Below are positions 7,574 through 15,767 of a stretch of 46,909 nt of DNA, piece by piece (positions within the stretch are counted from its first letter, which is position 1; each line of letters starts with the position of its first letter). The notes below the pieces were generated by a model. That model made no database searches, was not told the DNA's origin, and saw nothing but the letters and a program-made list of their open reading frames with translations. The stretch comes from an uncultured Pelagibacteraceae bacterium (GTDB taxonomy: Bacteria; Pseudomonadota; Alphaproteobacteria; Pelagibacterales; Pelagibacteraceae). The stretch lies in assembly GCA_902528375.1 (NCBI GenBank), contig CABZSS010000006.1:1-46909 (forward strand), in the 5' to 3' direction. Made by a program: the position numbers and the translations under genes.

Positions 7574-8431
7574 ATGCCAGAATTACCAGAAGTAGAAATA
7601 GTAAGACAGTCTCTAAATAGACAAGTAAAGAACCGAAAAATAATAAATATTCAAGTCAATAATCGAAACCTGAGACTTAAAGTACCAAAGAATTTTGAAA
7701 AAATATTTAAAAATGCTGCCATAGAAAAGATTCAAAGAAAATCTAAATATCTTATTTTGGTATTTAATAATCATCTTTATTGTGTAATCCACTTAGGCAT
7801 GTCAGGGACACTTCATTTCATAGGTTTAAAAAAAAAGACCACTAATTTAAGTTTTTATGGATCTCAAAGTCTACCAAAAAAACACAATCATATAATTTTT
7901 AGATTTAAAAATTTTAAACTAATTTATAATGACCCTAGAAGATTTGGTTTTTTTAAGATTTTGAGAAATAAAAGCGATTATTTAAAGTTTTTTACTCGAA
8001 TAGGCCCTGAAGCGATAAGTAAAGATTTTAATAAAAAATATCTTAGTAAAATTTTAAAGAATAGAACAAAAAATATTAAGAACTTATTGTTAGATCAAAA
8101 ATTAGTTTCTGGTTTAGGCAATATTTACGTAAATGAAATATTATTTCAGGCAAAGATTAACCCGTTTAAAAAATCTTATCTGGTTAATTTAGATGAAAAT
8201 AAAAGAATAGTTAAGTATTCGAAAATAATCCTAAAAAAAGCTATACATTTTGGAGGTTCTTCAATAAGGGATTTCAAAGGCATCACAGGTAAAAGTGGAA
8301 ATTTCCAGTCTGAGTTTAAAGTATATGATCGTGCAAAAAAGAGATGTAGTCGGAATAATTGCTCTGGTCAAATTAGAAGAAAAATAATTTCAAACAGATC
8401 CACTTTTATATGCTCCGTTTGTCAAAAGTAA
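7574..8431 (+). CDS. mutM: Formamidopyrimidine-DNA glycosylase
   Basis: Base-excision repair enzyme that removes 8-oxoguanine and formamidopyrimidines and nicks the abasic site. The protein begins with PELPEVE, whose N-terminal proline is the catalytic nucleophile after Met removal. Also visible are HLGMSG, NDPRRFGFF, the helix-two-turn-helix segment LLLDQKLVSGLGNIYVNE, and a C-terminal zinc finger with C-x4-C (CSRNNC) and CSVC plus the terminal Gln-Lys. Length 285 is typical. It is divergent from ubiE with only a 34-base spacer, so both promoters must lie there. The C-x4-C spacing also occurs in other alphaproteobacterial MutM. Confidence 0.96.
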   Translation: MPELPEVEIVRQSLNRQVKNRKIINIQVNNRNLRLKVPKNFEKIFKNAAIEKIQRKSKYLILVFNNHLYCVIHLGMSGTLHFIGLKKKTTNLSFYGSQSLPKKHNHIIFRFKNFKLIYNDPRRFGFFKILRNKSDYLKFFTRIGPEAISKDFNKKYLSKILKNRTKNIKNLLLDQKLVSGLGNIYVNEILFQAKINPFKKSYLVNLDENKRIVKYSKIILKKAIHFGGSSIRDFKGITGKSGNFQSEFKVYDRAKKRCSRNNCSGQIRRKIISNRSTFICSVCQK

Positions 8432-8440
8432 AAATACCTA

Positions 8441-8469
8441 TTGACCGTCCAACGTAGAGAGGATATACC
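8441..8469 (+). promoter_or_regulatory. Candidate sigma-70 promoter for rpsT
   Basis: TTGACC (8441-8446) and TATACC (8464-8469) are separated by 17 bases, the optimal spacing. Initiation 6-8 bases later would fall almost at the rpsT ATG (8479), giving a leaderless or nearly leaderless mRNA. Alternatively GAGAGG (8457-8462) could be a distant ribosome-binding site on a longer transcript from mutM. Confidence 0.35.
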
Positions 8470-8478
8470 ATCGCCGAA

Positions 8479-8739
8479 ATGGCAAATACAAAATCAGCAA
8501 TTAAAAGAATTAGAAAAATAAAGAGGCAAACAGAGGTTAATAAGACCCGTAAGAGCCGTTATAAAATTGCTCTAAAAAAAATGAAAAAATTGATCGATAG
8601 TAAGAAAAAGAAAGAAGCTCTTTCCTACTTACCCAAATTGAACTCAGAATTAATGAAAATCGCTAAGACCGGTGTAATCAAAAAAGGAAACGCAACTCGA
8701 AACGTTTCTAAGATTACGAGAAAAATAAATACTCTATAA
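8479..8739 (+). CDS. rpsT: 30S ribosomal protein S20
   Basis: An 86-residue, lysine-rich primary-binding protein of the small ribosomal subunit that contacts 16S rRNA. The start MANTKSAIKRIRKIKR and the end KGNATRNVSKITRKINTL are characteristic. It lies between mutM and dnaA, an arrangement I recall from other alphaproteobacteria. A candidate promoter lies immediately upstream. Confidence 0.97.
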   Translation: MANTKSAIKRIRKIKRQTEVNKTRKSRYKIALKKMKKLIDSKKKKEALSYLPKLNSELMKIAKTGVIKKGNATRNVSKITRKINTL

Positions 8740-9030
8740 ACAACCTCCAGTTAAATCTTTTTTACCATATATAGAAAAAAGTCTTGCCACAAAATGTGAT
8801 CAGGTTCTAAACCTCAAACACAACATCTTGGAGTTTTTTTGTAAATTAAAAAGTAAATCTTTATTTACTTTAATATTTAAAATTGAATTCAATTTTAAGG
8901 CTAATCACTTTTCAATTTTAAATTTATACAATTTTTAATTTCATTCAATTAAGGATTTTAAATTTCTTTTGATCAAAGAAATATTTTATTGAATAAAAAC
9001 TTTTTAAAGATTAGCTAGAAATAACTTCAC
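8740..9030. other. rpsT-dnaA intergenic region, AT-rich with three inverted repeats
   Basis: This 291-base gap is among the longest in the window. It holds an inverted repeat with 9-base arms at 8850-8871, a perfect 22-base palindrome at 8877-8898 centred on GAATTC, and an inverted repeat with 8-base arms at 8962-8982. The first part also shows CACA/TGTG (8789-8799) and AGGTT/AACCT (8802-8814) mini-hairpins, and a CTCCA that could pair with TGGAG just before a 7-T run (8834-8840). That could be the rpsT transcript end or a small structured RNA. I find no good DnaA box (TTATNCACA) on either strand, so I do not call an origin. Confidence 0.5.
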
Positions 9031-10434
9031 ATGAAAAATTTAAATAAAGATTACAATCAAAAAAAAGATGTAAACCTAATATGGACAGAAATTCAAAAAG
9101 AAATGAAATCAAAATTTGGCTCAGAAATTTATGAGAGCTGGCTTAAAAAGATTTGTCTTGAGGAACAACATAACAATTATCTAGTTGTTTCAGTATCAAC
9201 GAGATTTCTTAGAGATTGGATTGTATCGAGATATTTAGATGAAATTTTAAAAATTGTTAAAAAACAAATTAAGGAAATTTCTAGAATAGAATTTAGAATC
9301 GAAGATAAAGAGCATGAAAGAGATAAAGCAGTTAATAATATCATTAAAAAAGATGATAATATCTCTTTTATTAAAGATAGCTTTCTACAGTATAATAGAA
9401 TTGATCAAAATAAATCATTTGATAACTTCATAATCGGGGCAAGTAATAAGCTTGCTTTTGAGGCTTCAAAAAAAGTTTCAGAAAATATTTCACATTACAA
9501 TCCTTTGTATTTGTATGGAGGTGTAGGGATGGGAAAAACTCATTTATTAAATGCTATTGGTTTGAAGCTTAAATCTGAAAATAAAGTCACATTTATCTCA
9601 GCAGAAAGATTTATGTACCAATTTGTAAAATCAATAAAAAGTAACGAAATGGTTAGATTTAAAGATAATTTTAGAAATACAAATGTATTAATAGTAGATG
9701 ATATTCAATTTATGGATGGAAAAGAGGCTATGCAGGAAGAATTTTTTCACACTTTTAATGCATTACTTGAAAAAGGTTCTCAAATAGTTGTTTCAGCAGA
9801 TAGACCGCCAAATAAGTTGAAAAGAATACAAGAAAGGATTAAGTCCAGATTTTCAGGCGGATTGGTAGTAGACATTCAAAATCCAGAATATGAATTGAGA
9901 TACAAAATTCTGAAAGAAAAAACCAACGAACTAAATTTATTCTATAATGAAAGGATCAATATATCAGAAGAAATATTAAAATTTATTAGTTATGAAATCA
10001 GGAGTAGTATAAGAGAATTAGTTGGCGCTTTAAATAGAATTGCATCGTTTGCTAGGATATATGAAAGAGTTCCAAATATTTCAGAAACTAAAATAATACT
10101 TAAAGACCTCCTTAATATAAACGAAGCCAAAGTCTCTGTAGATAATATTCAAACATTAGTTTGCAAATATTTCAAAATTAGTAAAAATGAAATGCTTTCA
10201 TCAAGAAGATCAAGATATTTAGTAAGACCTAGGCAGGTAGCAATCTACCTTTCAAAAATACTTACTTCAAAATCTTTACCGGAAATAGGTAGAGAATTTT
10301 CAAATAGAGATCACACAACAATAATTCACTCTGTAAAAACTATTGAGAAATTAAAGGTAGAAAATAGCGAAATAAATAATGGAATAAATTATCTCAAAAA
10401 CCAGATAATGTATAAATCAGAAAATGAAGTTTAG
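9031..10434 (+). CDS. dnaA: Chromosomal replication initiator protein DnaA
   Basis: AAA+ ATPase that binds DnaA boxes and opens the replication origin. The N-terminal oligomerisation domain I (about residues 12-90) contains IYESWLKK. Domain III has the Walker A GGVGMGKTH (163-171), the Walker B region LIVDDIQFMDGKE and a sensor region with RIQERIKSRFSGG. The C-terminal DNA-binding domain IV has the signature SNRDHTTIIHSVKTIEKL. At 467 residues it is normal, with a short domain II. The start ATG has no obvious Shine-Dalgarno sequence. It overlaps dnaN by 11 bases. Confidence 0.97.
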   Translation: MKNLNKDYNQKKDVNLIWTEIQKEMKSKFGSEIYESWLKKICLEEQHNNYLVVSVSTRFLRDWIVSRYLDEILKIVKKQIKEISRIEFRIEDKEHERDKAVNNIIKKDDNISFIKDSFLQYNRIDQNKSFDNFIIGASNKLAFEASKKVSENISHYNPLYLYGGVGMGKTHLLNAIGLKLKSENKVTFISAERFMYQFVKSIKSNEMVRFKDNFRNTNVLIVDDIQFMDGKEAMQEEFFHTFNALLEKGSQIVVSADRPPNKLKRIQERIKSRFSGGLVVDIQNPEYELRYKILKEKTNELNLFYNERINISEEILKFISYEIRSSIRELVGALNRIASFARIYERVPNISETKIILKDLLNINEAKVSVDNIQTLVCKYFKISKNEMLSSRRSRYLVRPRQVAIYLSKILTSKSLPEIGREFSNRDHTTIIHSVKTIEKLKVENSEINNGINYLKNQIMYKSENEV

Positions 10435-11536
10435 TGTAAATCAGAAAGATCTCCAAGAGTCATTAAGTTTTTGTCAAAATGTAATTGAGAGAAGAAGTAC
10501 ACTACCAATTTTATCTAATGTTCTTTTAGAGGCAAGTGGAAAAGAATTAATTATTACTGCAACAGATCTGGATATGATTTTTGTTCATCGAATTCAAAGT
10601 GTTCAAATCGAAAAGGAAGGCAAAACAACTACAAATTCTCTTATAATGTACGATATAGTCAGAAAATTTAGCTCAGGAAAAAAAATTAACGTAGAGAGTT
10701 TATCAGAAAATAAGATGCAACTAGAGTCTGAAAAATCTAAATTCAAATTAAATTGCATTGATCCTCAGGAATTTCCATTAATGGAAGAGGGTTTTGAGGC
10801 TGAAGAAATTAGTTTAGACTCGCAAAGTTTTTTAAAGCTATTAAATAAATGTAAGTTTTCAATTTCAAATGATGAAACTCGACATTATTTAAGTGGTATT
10901 TTTTTACATTTTACTAGTGGAGATGATAAAAACTTTTTGACCGCTGTTTCAACAGATTCTCACAGAATGTCCATATCAAAAATGAGACTTGAGAAACTTA
11001 TCAACTTTGAACCAATTATATTACCGAAAAAAACAATTTTTCAACTTTGCTCAATATTAGAAAATAACCAAGGAAAAATCAAAGTTTCAAATTCAAAAAC
11101 AAAAATTAAAATTTCGATGAATAATAGTGTTTTAATTTCAAAAGTTATAGATGGGAAATTTCCTAATTATGCTCAAGTTGTTCCAAAAAATAATAAAAAA
11201 AGGATGGAAGCAGATCTAGAATTATTTAAAAGTAGTGTAGACAGAGTTGCGTCTGTTTCTACAGACAAAAAGGACGGAGTAAAAATTAAATTATCAAAAG
11301 ATAAACTAGACCTATCAGTAAATAATACTCATAGTGGTGATGGAAATGAAAGCGTTTCTGTAAAATTTGAACACGACTTAGATATAACTTTCAATTCTAA
11401 ATACTTGATAGATGTTGCTAGTGAATTAGAAGGCGAAAAAATTGAAATTTTTTTTAATGATACTGCGTCGCCAGCACTAATAAAAGATCCAAGTGATTTT
11501 GATAGTATTTTTGTGATAATGCCGATGAAAGGTTAA
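10424..11536 (+). CDS. dnaN: DNA polymerase III beta subunit (sliding clamp)
   Basis: A 370-residue protein that forms the dimeric ring clamping the replicative polymerase to DNA. Three clamp domains are recognisable. The beginning MKFSVNQKDLQESLSFCQNVIERRSTLPILSNVLLEA is typical in pattern, as are the middle segment TAVSTDSHRMS and the C-terminal end SPALIKDPSDFDSIFVIMPMKG, with the family's conserved Met-Pro-Met near the end. Its ATG lies within the last codons of dnaA, so the two are co-transcribed and probably translationally coupled. It converges with the PlsC-type acyltransferase gene, 2 bases away. Confidence 0.97.
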   Translation: MKFSVNQKDLQESLSFCQNVIERRSTLPILSNVLLEASGKELIITATDLDMIFVHRIQSVQIEKEGKTTTNSLIMYDIVRKFSSGKKINVESLSENKMQLESEKSKFKLNCIDPQEFPLMEEGFEAEEISLDSQSFLKLLNKCKFSISNDETRHYLSGIFLHFTSGDDKNFLTAVSTDSHRMSISKMRLEKLINFEPIILPKKTIFQLCSILENNQGKIKVSNSKTKIKISMNNSVLISKVIDGKFPNYAQVVPKNNKKRMEADLELFKSSVDRVASVSTDKKDGVKIKLSKDKLDLSVNNTHSGDGNESVSVKFEHDLDITFNSKYLIDVASELEGEKIEIFFNDTASPALIKDPSDFDSIFVIMPMKG

Positions 11537-11538
11537 AT

Positions 11539-12240
11539 TTAATTTATTAAATCTAACTCTTTATAAATTAAATTTTCAACTTCAATAGAGAACTTTTCAA
11601 CATCTTTACCGGGCTCAAAGGATTTTAATATGGAGACTGTTATATTTTGTTTACTTTTTAATAAAGAGGACTTTGGCCATATTTTTCCTGAATTAATCGC
11701 TATTGGAAGGCAATTTATTTGAAAGTCATTGTAAATTCTTGCAAATCCCTTTTTAAACTTTGACCTATCCCTATAATCTTTCCTTGTGCCTTGTGGAAAA
11801 ATTATTAGTGTGTTTCTTTTGTCATTTAAAACTTTTTCAACTAATCCTTCAAAACCTAAATTTTCCTTAGAGATTTTATCCCTATCAATAGATACACATC
11901 CCATCTTTTTTAGATAAGAACCAAACAAAGGAATTTTCATCAGTTCTTTTTTAAGAATAAAAACCGATGATACAAAAATTGTTTGTAAATAGAATGTTTC
12001 AAACATAGATTGATGAGAGCAGACAACAAAGTATTTTTTTTCTCTAGGGATGTTTTCTAAACCTTTAACAGTAATATTGACACTTAAAAAGAGTTTTAAA
12101 CAAATTCCAGTCCAAATGCCCATTAAACGACCTCCAAACTGAACTCCTTTTTTTTGAAAAAAAAGTGTCGGAATAAATAAAATTGAAATTGAGATAATCC
12201 CTAGATAAAAAAAAAGGAAAAATATTATATTTCTTATCAT
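11539..12240 (-). CDS. plsC: 1-acyl-sn-glycerol-3-phosphate acyltransferase (PlsC-like)
   Basis: Membrane acyltransferase that transfers an acyl group to lysophosphatidate to make phosphatidate. An N-terminal membrane segment (about residues 4-28) precedes the catalytic block. SHQSMFET is the HX4D-type motif, with Glu in place of the usual Asp. The second block is FPQGTRKDY, the FPEGTR-type phosphate-binding motif with Gln, a form seen in alphaproteobacteria. The 233-residue length is typical. It directly abuts lysA (0-base gap) on the minus strand, at the end of the argH-lipoprotein-lysA operon. The exact acyl acceptor is inferred from family only. Confidence 0.88.
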   Translation of the reverse strand: MIRNIIFFLFFYLGIISISILFIPTLFFQKKGVQFGGRLMGIWTGICLKLFLSVNITVKGLENIPREKKYFVVCSHQSMFETFYLQTIFVSSVFILKKELMKIPLFGSYLKKMGCVSIDRDKISKENLGFEGLVEKVLNDKRNTLIIFPQGTRKDYRDRSKFKKGFARIYNDFQINCLPIAINSGKIWPKSSLLKSKQNITVSILKSFEPGKDVEKFSIEVENLIYKELDLIN

Positions 12241-13455
12241 TTAAATAAGATCTTTAATGGACTGCCTTTTACTAATAATTTGAGTTTTTGATTTATCAAC
12301 TAAAACTTCTTTTGGCATTGGTCGTACATTGTAATTTGATGACAATACATAACCATATGCTCCTACATCTTTTAGAATAACAATCTCCCCCTCATTTAAC
12401 TTTTGAAATTTTTTCATTTTCAAAAACCTATCTGAAGTTTCACAAATTGGACCAACAAAATCATACTCTTTTTTACTTTTTTTACTCGATTTAATTGCAG
12501 GGATGATCATGTGTTTTGCATTGTATAAAGCTGGCCTAATTAGATCGTTCATGCCAGCATCTAAAATAACAAAATCTTTGGTTGGATTTTCTTTTATATA
12601 GATAACCTTAGAAATAAGTACAGCAGTATCCCCTATTATAGATCTTCCTGGTTCAAGAATAATTTTACATTCATTTCTTTTTGAAAATTTATGAATTTCC
12701 AAAGCAAGCTTTTTAAAATCAAAAGTTTTTTTGTTTGAACTATAGTCAATACCCATCCCGCCACCAAAATCTACGTATTCAAAATTTATTGAAACCTTTT
12801 CGAGAAAATTATTTACTACATGTATCATTTTTTGATAAGGCACATTACTTAAAATTTGACTACCAATGTGAACACTTAAACATTTAAATCTAATTGAATT
12901 TGAATTTTTATATTTATCGATAATTTTGATTGCATCTTTAAAAGTTAATCCAAATTTATCTTGCATTCTGCCAGTTGAAATTTTTCCTATAGTTTGAGCG
13001 TTTACGTTTGGATTTAATCTTATACCTACATTGGCTACAGTTTTTCTATTTTTAGATAAATTGATAATATTTTTTAGTTCACTCTCGGACTCAACGTTTA
13101 TCAATAAAATTTTCTTTTTAATTGCAAAATCTAGTTCACTTGTAGTTTTCCCAACTCCTGAAAACACAATTTTATTTGGTTTAAAACCTACTTTTAAAAC
13201 TTTTTGAAGTTCGCCTATTGAGACAACATCAGTGCCCAATCCGTTGTCTTTTATTATTTTTAATAATTTTGAATTCGAATTAGATTTTACAGAAAAGCAT
13301 ATTAATGGTTTTGTTTTTTCAAATTTTTTATTAAAGTTTTTTATATTTTGATTTAGCCTTGATTTCGAATAACAGTAAAAAGGAGTTTGAAATGATCGAG
13401 TTAATTTCCCTATAGAAATATTTTCAACATAAAATTTACTATTTTTATAATTCAT
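12241..13455 (-). CDS. lysA: Diaminopimelate decarboxylase
   Basis: PLP-dependent fold-III decarboxylase making lysine from meso-diaminopimelate, the last step of lysine synthesis. PLP Lys lies in CFSVKSNSN near residue 57. Other family landmarks are HIGSQ, the glycine-rich phosphate site DFGGGMGIDY, EPGRSIIGD and the substrate-site cysteine in VGPICETSDRF, followed by the DVGAYGY block. Length 404 is normal. Its ATG overlaps the TAA of the small lipoprotein gene by one base (TAATG), so the two are coupled. The argH-lipoprotein-lysA order is common in alphaproteobacteria. Confidence 0.96.
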   Translation of the reverse strand: MNYKNSKFYVENISIGKLTRSFQTPFYCYSKSRLNQNIKNFNKKFEKTKPLICFSVKSNSNSKLLKIIKDNGLGTDVVSIGELQKVLKVGFKPNKIVFSGVGKTTSELDFAIKKKILLINVESESELKNIINLSKNRKTVANVGIRLNPNVNAQTIGKISTGRMQDKFGLTFKDAIKIIDKYKNSNSIRFKCLSVHIGSQILSNVPYQKMIHVVNNFLEKVSINFEYVDFGGGMGIDYSSNKKTFDFKKLALEIHKFSKRNECKIILEPGRSIIGDTAVLISKVIYIKENPTKDFVILDAGMNDLIRPALYNAKHMIIPAIKSSKKSKKEYDFVGPICETSDRFLKMKKFQKLNEGEIVILKDVGAYGYVLSSNYNVRPMPKEVLVDKSKTQIISKRQSIKDLI

Positions 13456-13571
13456 TATGATGTTTGAATTAAACTATTTGTTCCAATTGAACCTTTGTAT
13501 TCAGGATCTGCTTTTTTTCCACAGAAAATTAATAAAAAACTTAAAACAACAATAATAAAAATATTTTTCAT
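13455..13571 (-). CDS. Small LptM/YifL-like lipoprotein (38 aa)
   Basis: A 38-codon gene between argH and lysA. It encodes a hydrophobic signal segment followed by a lipobox-like LIFC and CGKKADP, with the modified cysteine expected at residue 17. This matches the tiny LptM/YifL-type lipoproteins usually found beside lysA. In E. coli, LptM assists maturation of the LPS translocon LptD/E; that role here is an extrapolation. A clear Shine-Dalgarno AAGGAGAT sits 4 bases before ATG. It overlaps argH by 4 bases (ATGA) and lysA by 1 base. Confidence 0.85.
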   Translation of the reverse strand: MKNIFIIVVLSFLLIFCGKKADPEYKGSIGTNSLIQTS

Positions 13572-14962
13572 TTTATCTCCTTTTTATGTTTTCTTATCAT
13601 TTTCTTTATGTTTTCAAAAGAAGTTCCACCATATGATTTTTTTGAATTTACAGAGTTTCTTAAATCTAGATTTTTCATTACATCGGGACTTATTTTTGGA
13701 ACAATCTTCTTTAAATCTTCATGTCTAATTTCATCTAAAGTCAAATTTTTCTTTTCAGCAAAATTCACAACTTTTGCCGTTAACAAATATGCTTCCCTAA
13801 AAGAAAAATTCATGTTTTTAACTAATGCATCAGCAAAATCAGTCGCCGTTGTAAATCCTTTTTTAGCAGCATCTAACATCACTTTCTTGTTAACAATTAC
13901 TCCATTTATTACTTCATCAAAAATTATTAAACAATTTTTCAAATTATCAAAAGATCTGAAAACTAAATCTTTATCATCTTGTAAGTCTTTAAAATAGGAT
14001 ATTGGCAAACCCTTAACAATTGTTAACATTGAAAAAAGATTTCCAAATATCGATCCAGTTTTTCCTCTTAAAAATTCCAGTGTATCAGGATTCCTTTTTT
14101 GTGGCATTATCGATGACCCTGTTACAATATTATCTTTTAAGTTGATAAACTTAAATTGATCTGAATTCCAAATAATTAACTCCTCTGCAATTCTTGATAT
14201 ATGCATCGAGCATATAGATGAACTGTACAAAAAATCTAAAACAAAATCTCTATCAGATACTGTGTCTAAAGAGTTATTTGTAGGTTCCTCAAATTTTAGT
14301 TTTTTAGTGGTATACCATCTATCAATATTAAAAGATGTTCCAGAAAAAGCACCAGCCCCTAAAGGATTTTGATTCAAACTTTTCATGTTAGAAGAAAATC
14401 TAAATCTATCTCTTTTGAACATTTCAACATTTGATAAAAAATAATGTGCTAAAGAAATTGGTTGAGCATTTTTTAAATGCGTAAAACCTGGCATTATGGA
14501 ATAAATATTCTTTTCTGAAATTTTGATCAAAGATTTTATTACCTTAAATAACAAATTATCAATTTCTGTTGTAGATTTTTTTAACCATAATTTTAGATCA
14601 GTAACTACTTGATCATTTCTAGATCTTGCTGAATGTAAATAGCCGGCATCATTACCAATAAGTTCAAAAAGTCTATTCTCTACATTCATGTGAATATCCT
14701 CTAAATTTTCATCAAATTTAAAGTTTTTTTTCTCAATTTCATTTTGAATTCTTTTCAATCCCCACAAAATTTTATCCTTAATCTTAATAGTTATAATCTT
14801 TTGCTTATATAACATCTCTGCGTGTGAGACTGACGCTAATATATCCTCTTTGTATAATCTTTTATCTACTTCAATGGAGGAGCCGGCTTTTTTAAAAATG
14901 TTCGAAGTCTTTTTTTTAATTCTAGTGTTCCAAACTGTATTATTGTTTTTATTTTGACTCAT
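13568..14962 (-). CDS. argH: Argininosuccinate lyase
   Basis: Cleaves argininosuccinate to arginine and fumarate, the final step of arginine synthesis. The fumarase-superfamily signature GSSIMPQKRNPD, which carries the catalytic serine, is present. So are DIHMNVENRL, LHSARSRNDQV and GFTHLKNAQPISLAHY. Length 464 fits the family. The gene ends in a 4-base overlap with the small lipoprotein gene. Its start is divergent from tlpA with only 23 bases between, containing candidate -10 elements for both directions. Confidence 0.97.
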   Translation of the reverse strand: MSQNKNNNTVWNTRIKKKTSNIFKKAGSSIEVDKRLYKEDILASVSHAEMLYKQKIITIKIKDKILWGLKRIQNEIEKKNFKFDENLEDIHMNVENRLFELIGNDAGYLHSARSRNDQVVTDLKLWLKKSTTEIDNLLFKVIKSLIKISEKNIYSIMPGFTHLKNAQPISLAHYFLSNVEMFKRDRFRFSSNMKSLNQNPLGAGAFSGTSFNIDRWYTTKKLKFEEPTNNSLDTVSDRDFVLDFLYSSSICSMHISRIAEELIIWNSDQFKFINLKDNIVTGSSIMPQKRNPDTLEFLRGKTGSIFGNLFSMLTIVKGLPISYFKDLQDDKDLVFRSFDNLKNCLIIFDEVINGVIVNKKVMLDAAKKGFTTATDFADALVKNMNFSFREAYLLTAKVVNFAEKKNLTLDEIRHEDLKKIVPKISPDVMKNLDLRNSVNSKKSYGGTSFENIKKMIRKHKKEIK

Positions 14963-14985
14963 GGTATGTATTTATACTACTTTAT
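14963..14985. promoter_or_regulatory. 23-bp divergent argH/tlpA promoter region with overlapping -10-like elements
   Basis: The whole spacer between two divergent start codons is 23 bases. TATACT (14973-14978) reads toward tlpA, and the complement of 14971-14976 reads TATAAA toward argH, so the two -10-like elements overlap. Start sites about 7 bases downstream of each would yield leaderless or near-leaderless mRNAs. The -35 elements would have to lie inside the opposite gene. Confidence 0.4.
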
Positions 14986-15516
14986 ATGAAATTATTAACT
15001 TTAAAGTTTTTTATCTTATTATTGGTATTTTTTATCCCAAATGTAGTCAATTCAAAAGAATTAAACGATTTAAAAAATTTAGTTATTTATGAAGATCAAA
15101 AAAAAATTAGCGAAATATCATTCAAAAATGGGGAAGACAAGAATGTTTCTCTATCTGAATATGAAAATAAACTATTAATTTTAAATTTTTGGGCTACGTG
15201 GTGCGAACCTTGCAAAGAAGAAATGCCATCTCTGCAAAATCTTCAGAACAACTTAAATTTTAAAAATCTTAAAATTTTACCAATCAATATTGGCCAGGAA
15301 GATAAAGATTCTATAAAAAAGTTTTTTTTAGATGTGCAAATTAATACTTTTGAAATTTTTTATGACACTGATGTTAAACTTGCAAAAAAATTTTCTTTAA
15401 GAGGTATTCCGACGTCAGTTTTGATCAATAAAGACGGTTATGAATTTGCAAAGATTATTGGGTCTATAGATTTTGAAGATCCTAAATTTGTAAACTGGCT
15501 TATAAATTACGATTAA
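14986..15516 (+). CDS. TlpA/ResA-like thiol-disulfide oxidoreductase
   Basis: A 176-residue membrane-anchored or periplasmic thioredoxin-fold protein. Residues 1-23 form a hydrophobic signal/anchor ending near VNSKE. The thioredoxin domain contains the active site WATWCEPCKEEMP (WCxxC) and the cis-proline region RGIPTSVLI. Proteins of this group reduce disulfides on cytochrome c or copper-site apoproteins. The alphaproteobacterial TlpA gene is typically divergent from argH, as here, which supports a TlpA-like role in cytochrome oxidase assembly. Its end overlaps the convergent HIG1 gene by 4 bases. Confidence 0.9.
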   Translation: MKLLTLKFFILLLVFFIPNVVNSKELNDLKNLVIYEDQKKISEISFKNGEDKNVSLSEYENKLLILNFWATWCEPCKEEMPSLQNLQNNLNFKNLKILPINIGQEDKDSIKKFFLDVQINTFEIFYDTDVKLAKKFSLRGIPTSVLINKDGYEFAKIIGSIDFEDPKFVNWLINYD

Positions 15517-15716
15517 TCCTTAAAAAAATACGCTAAACAAACTAGAACTATTATGGCAACGAATTGTAACAAAACCCTAAGCTGCATAAGTTTATTAGAG
15601 TATTTTTTGCTAGTATCACCACCTTTAAATAAAGTTCCAATTCCCAATATTAGCACTACAGCGACTGATACTAAAAGTATTACAGCGCTGACTTTGACAA
15701 ATATTTCTGTAATCAT
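15513..15716 (-). CDS. HIG1-domain twin-transmembrane protein
   Basis: A 67-residue protein with two transmembrane helices (about residues 6-28 and 45-64) joined by a short polar loop. The loop and second helix contain GGDTSKKYSNKLMQLRVLLQF, which matches the hypoxia-induced HIG1 domain pattern. Mitochondrial relatives are respiratory supercomplex factors that associate with cytochrome oxidase; the bacterial function is not established. It overlaps the 3' end of tlpA by 4 bases in convergent orientation, and both proteins could act on the respiratory chain. Confidence 0.82.
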   Translation of the reverse strand: MITEIFVKVSAVILLVSVAVVLILGIGTLFKGGDTSKKYSNKLMQLRVLLQFVAIIVLVCLAYFFKD

Positions 15717-15767
15717 AAATTATATGTATTACATATTTAGAGAAAAAAAATTAAAATATTTATATTA

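Noticed and set aside
8340..8360. Broken MutM zinc finger (C-x4-C instead of C-x2-C)
   Set aside because: This wider spacing is a known alphaproteobacterial variant, and the second CxxC pair is intact.
8740..9030. Replication origin next to dnaA
   Set aside because: I found no good DnaA boxes, and alphaproteobacterial origins are often distant from dnaA. Palindromes alone are not enough.
11990..12020. Inactive PlsC because the HX4D motif has Glu
   Set aside because: The change is conservative, the FPxGTR motif and overall length are normal, and related alphaproteobacterial proteins vary here.
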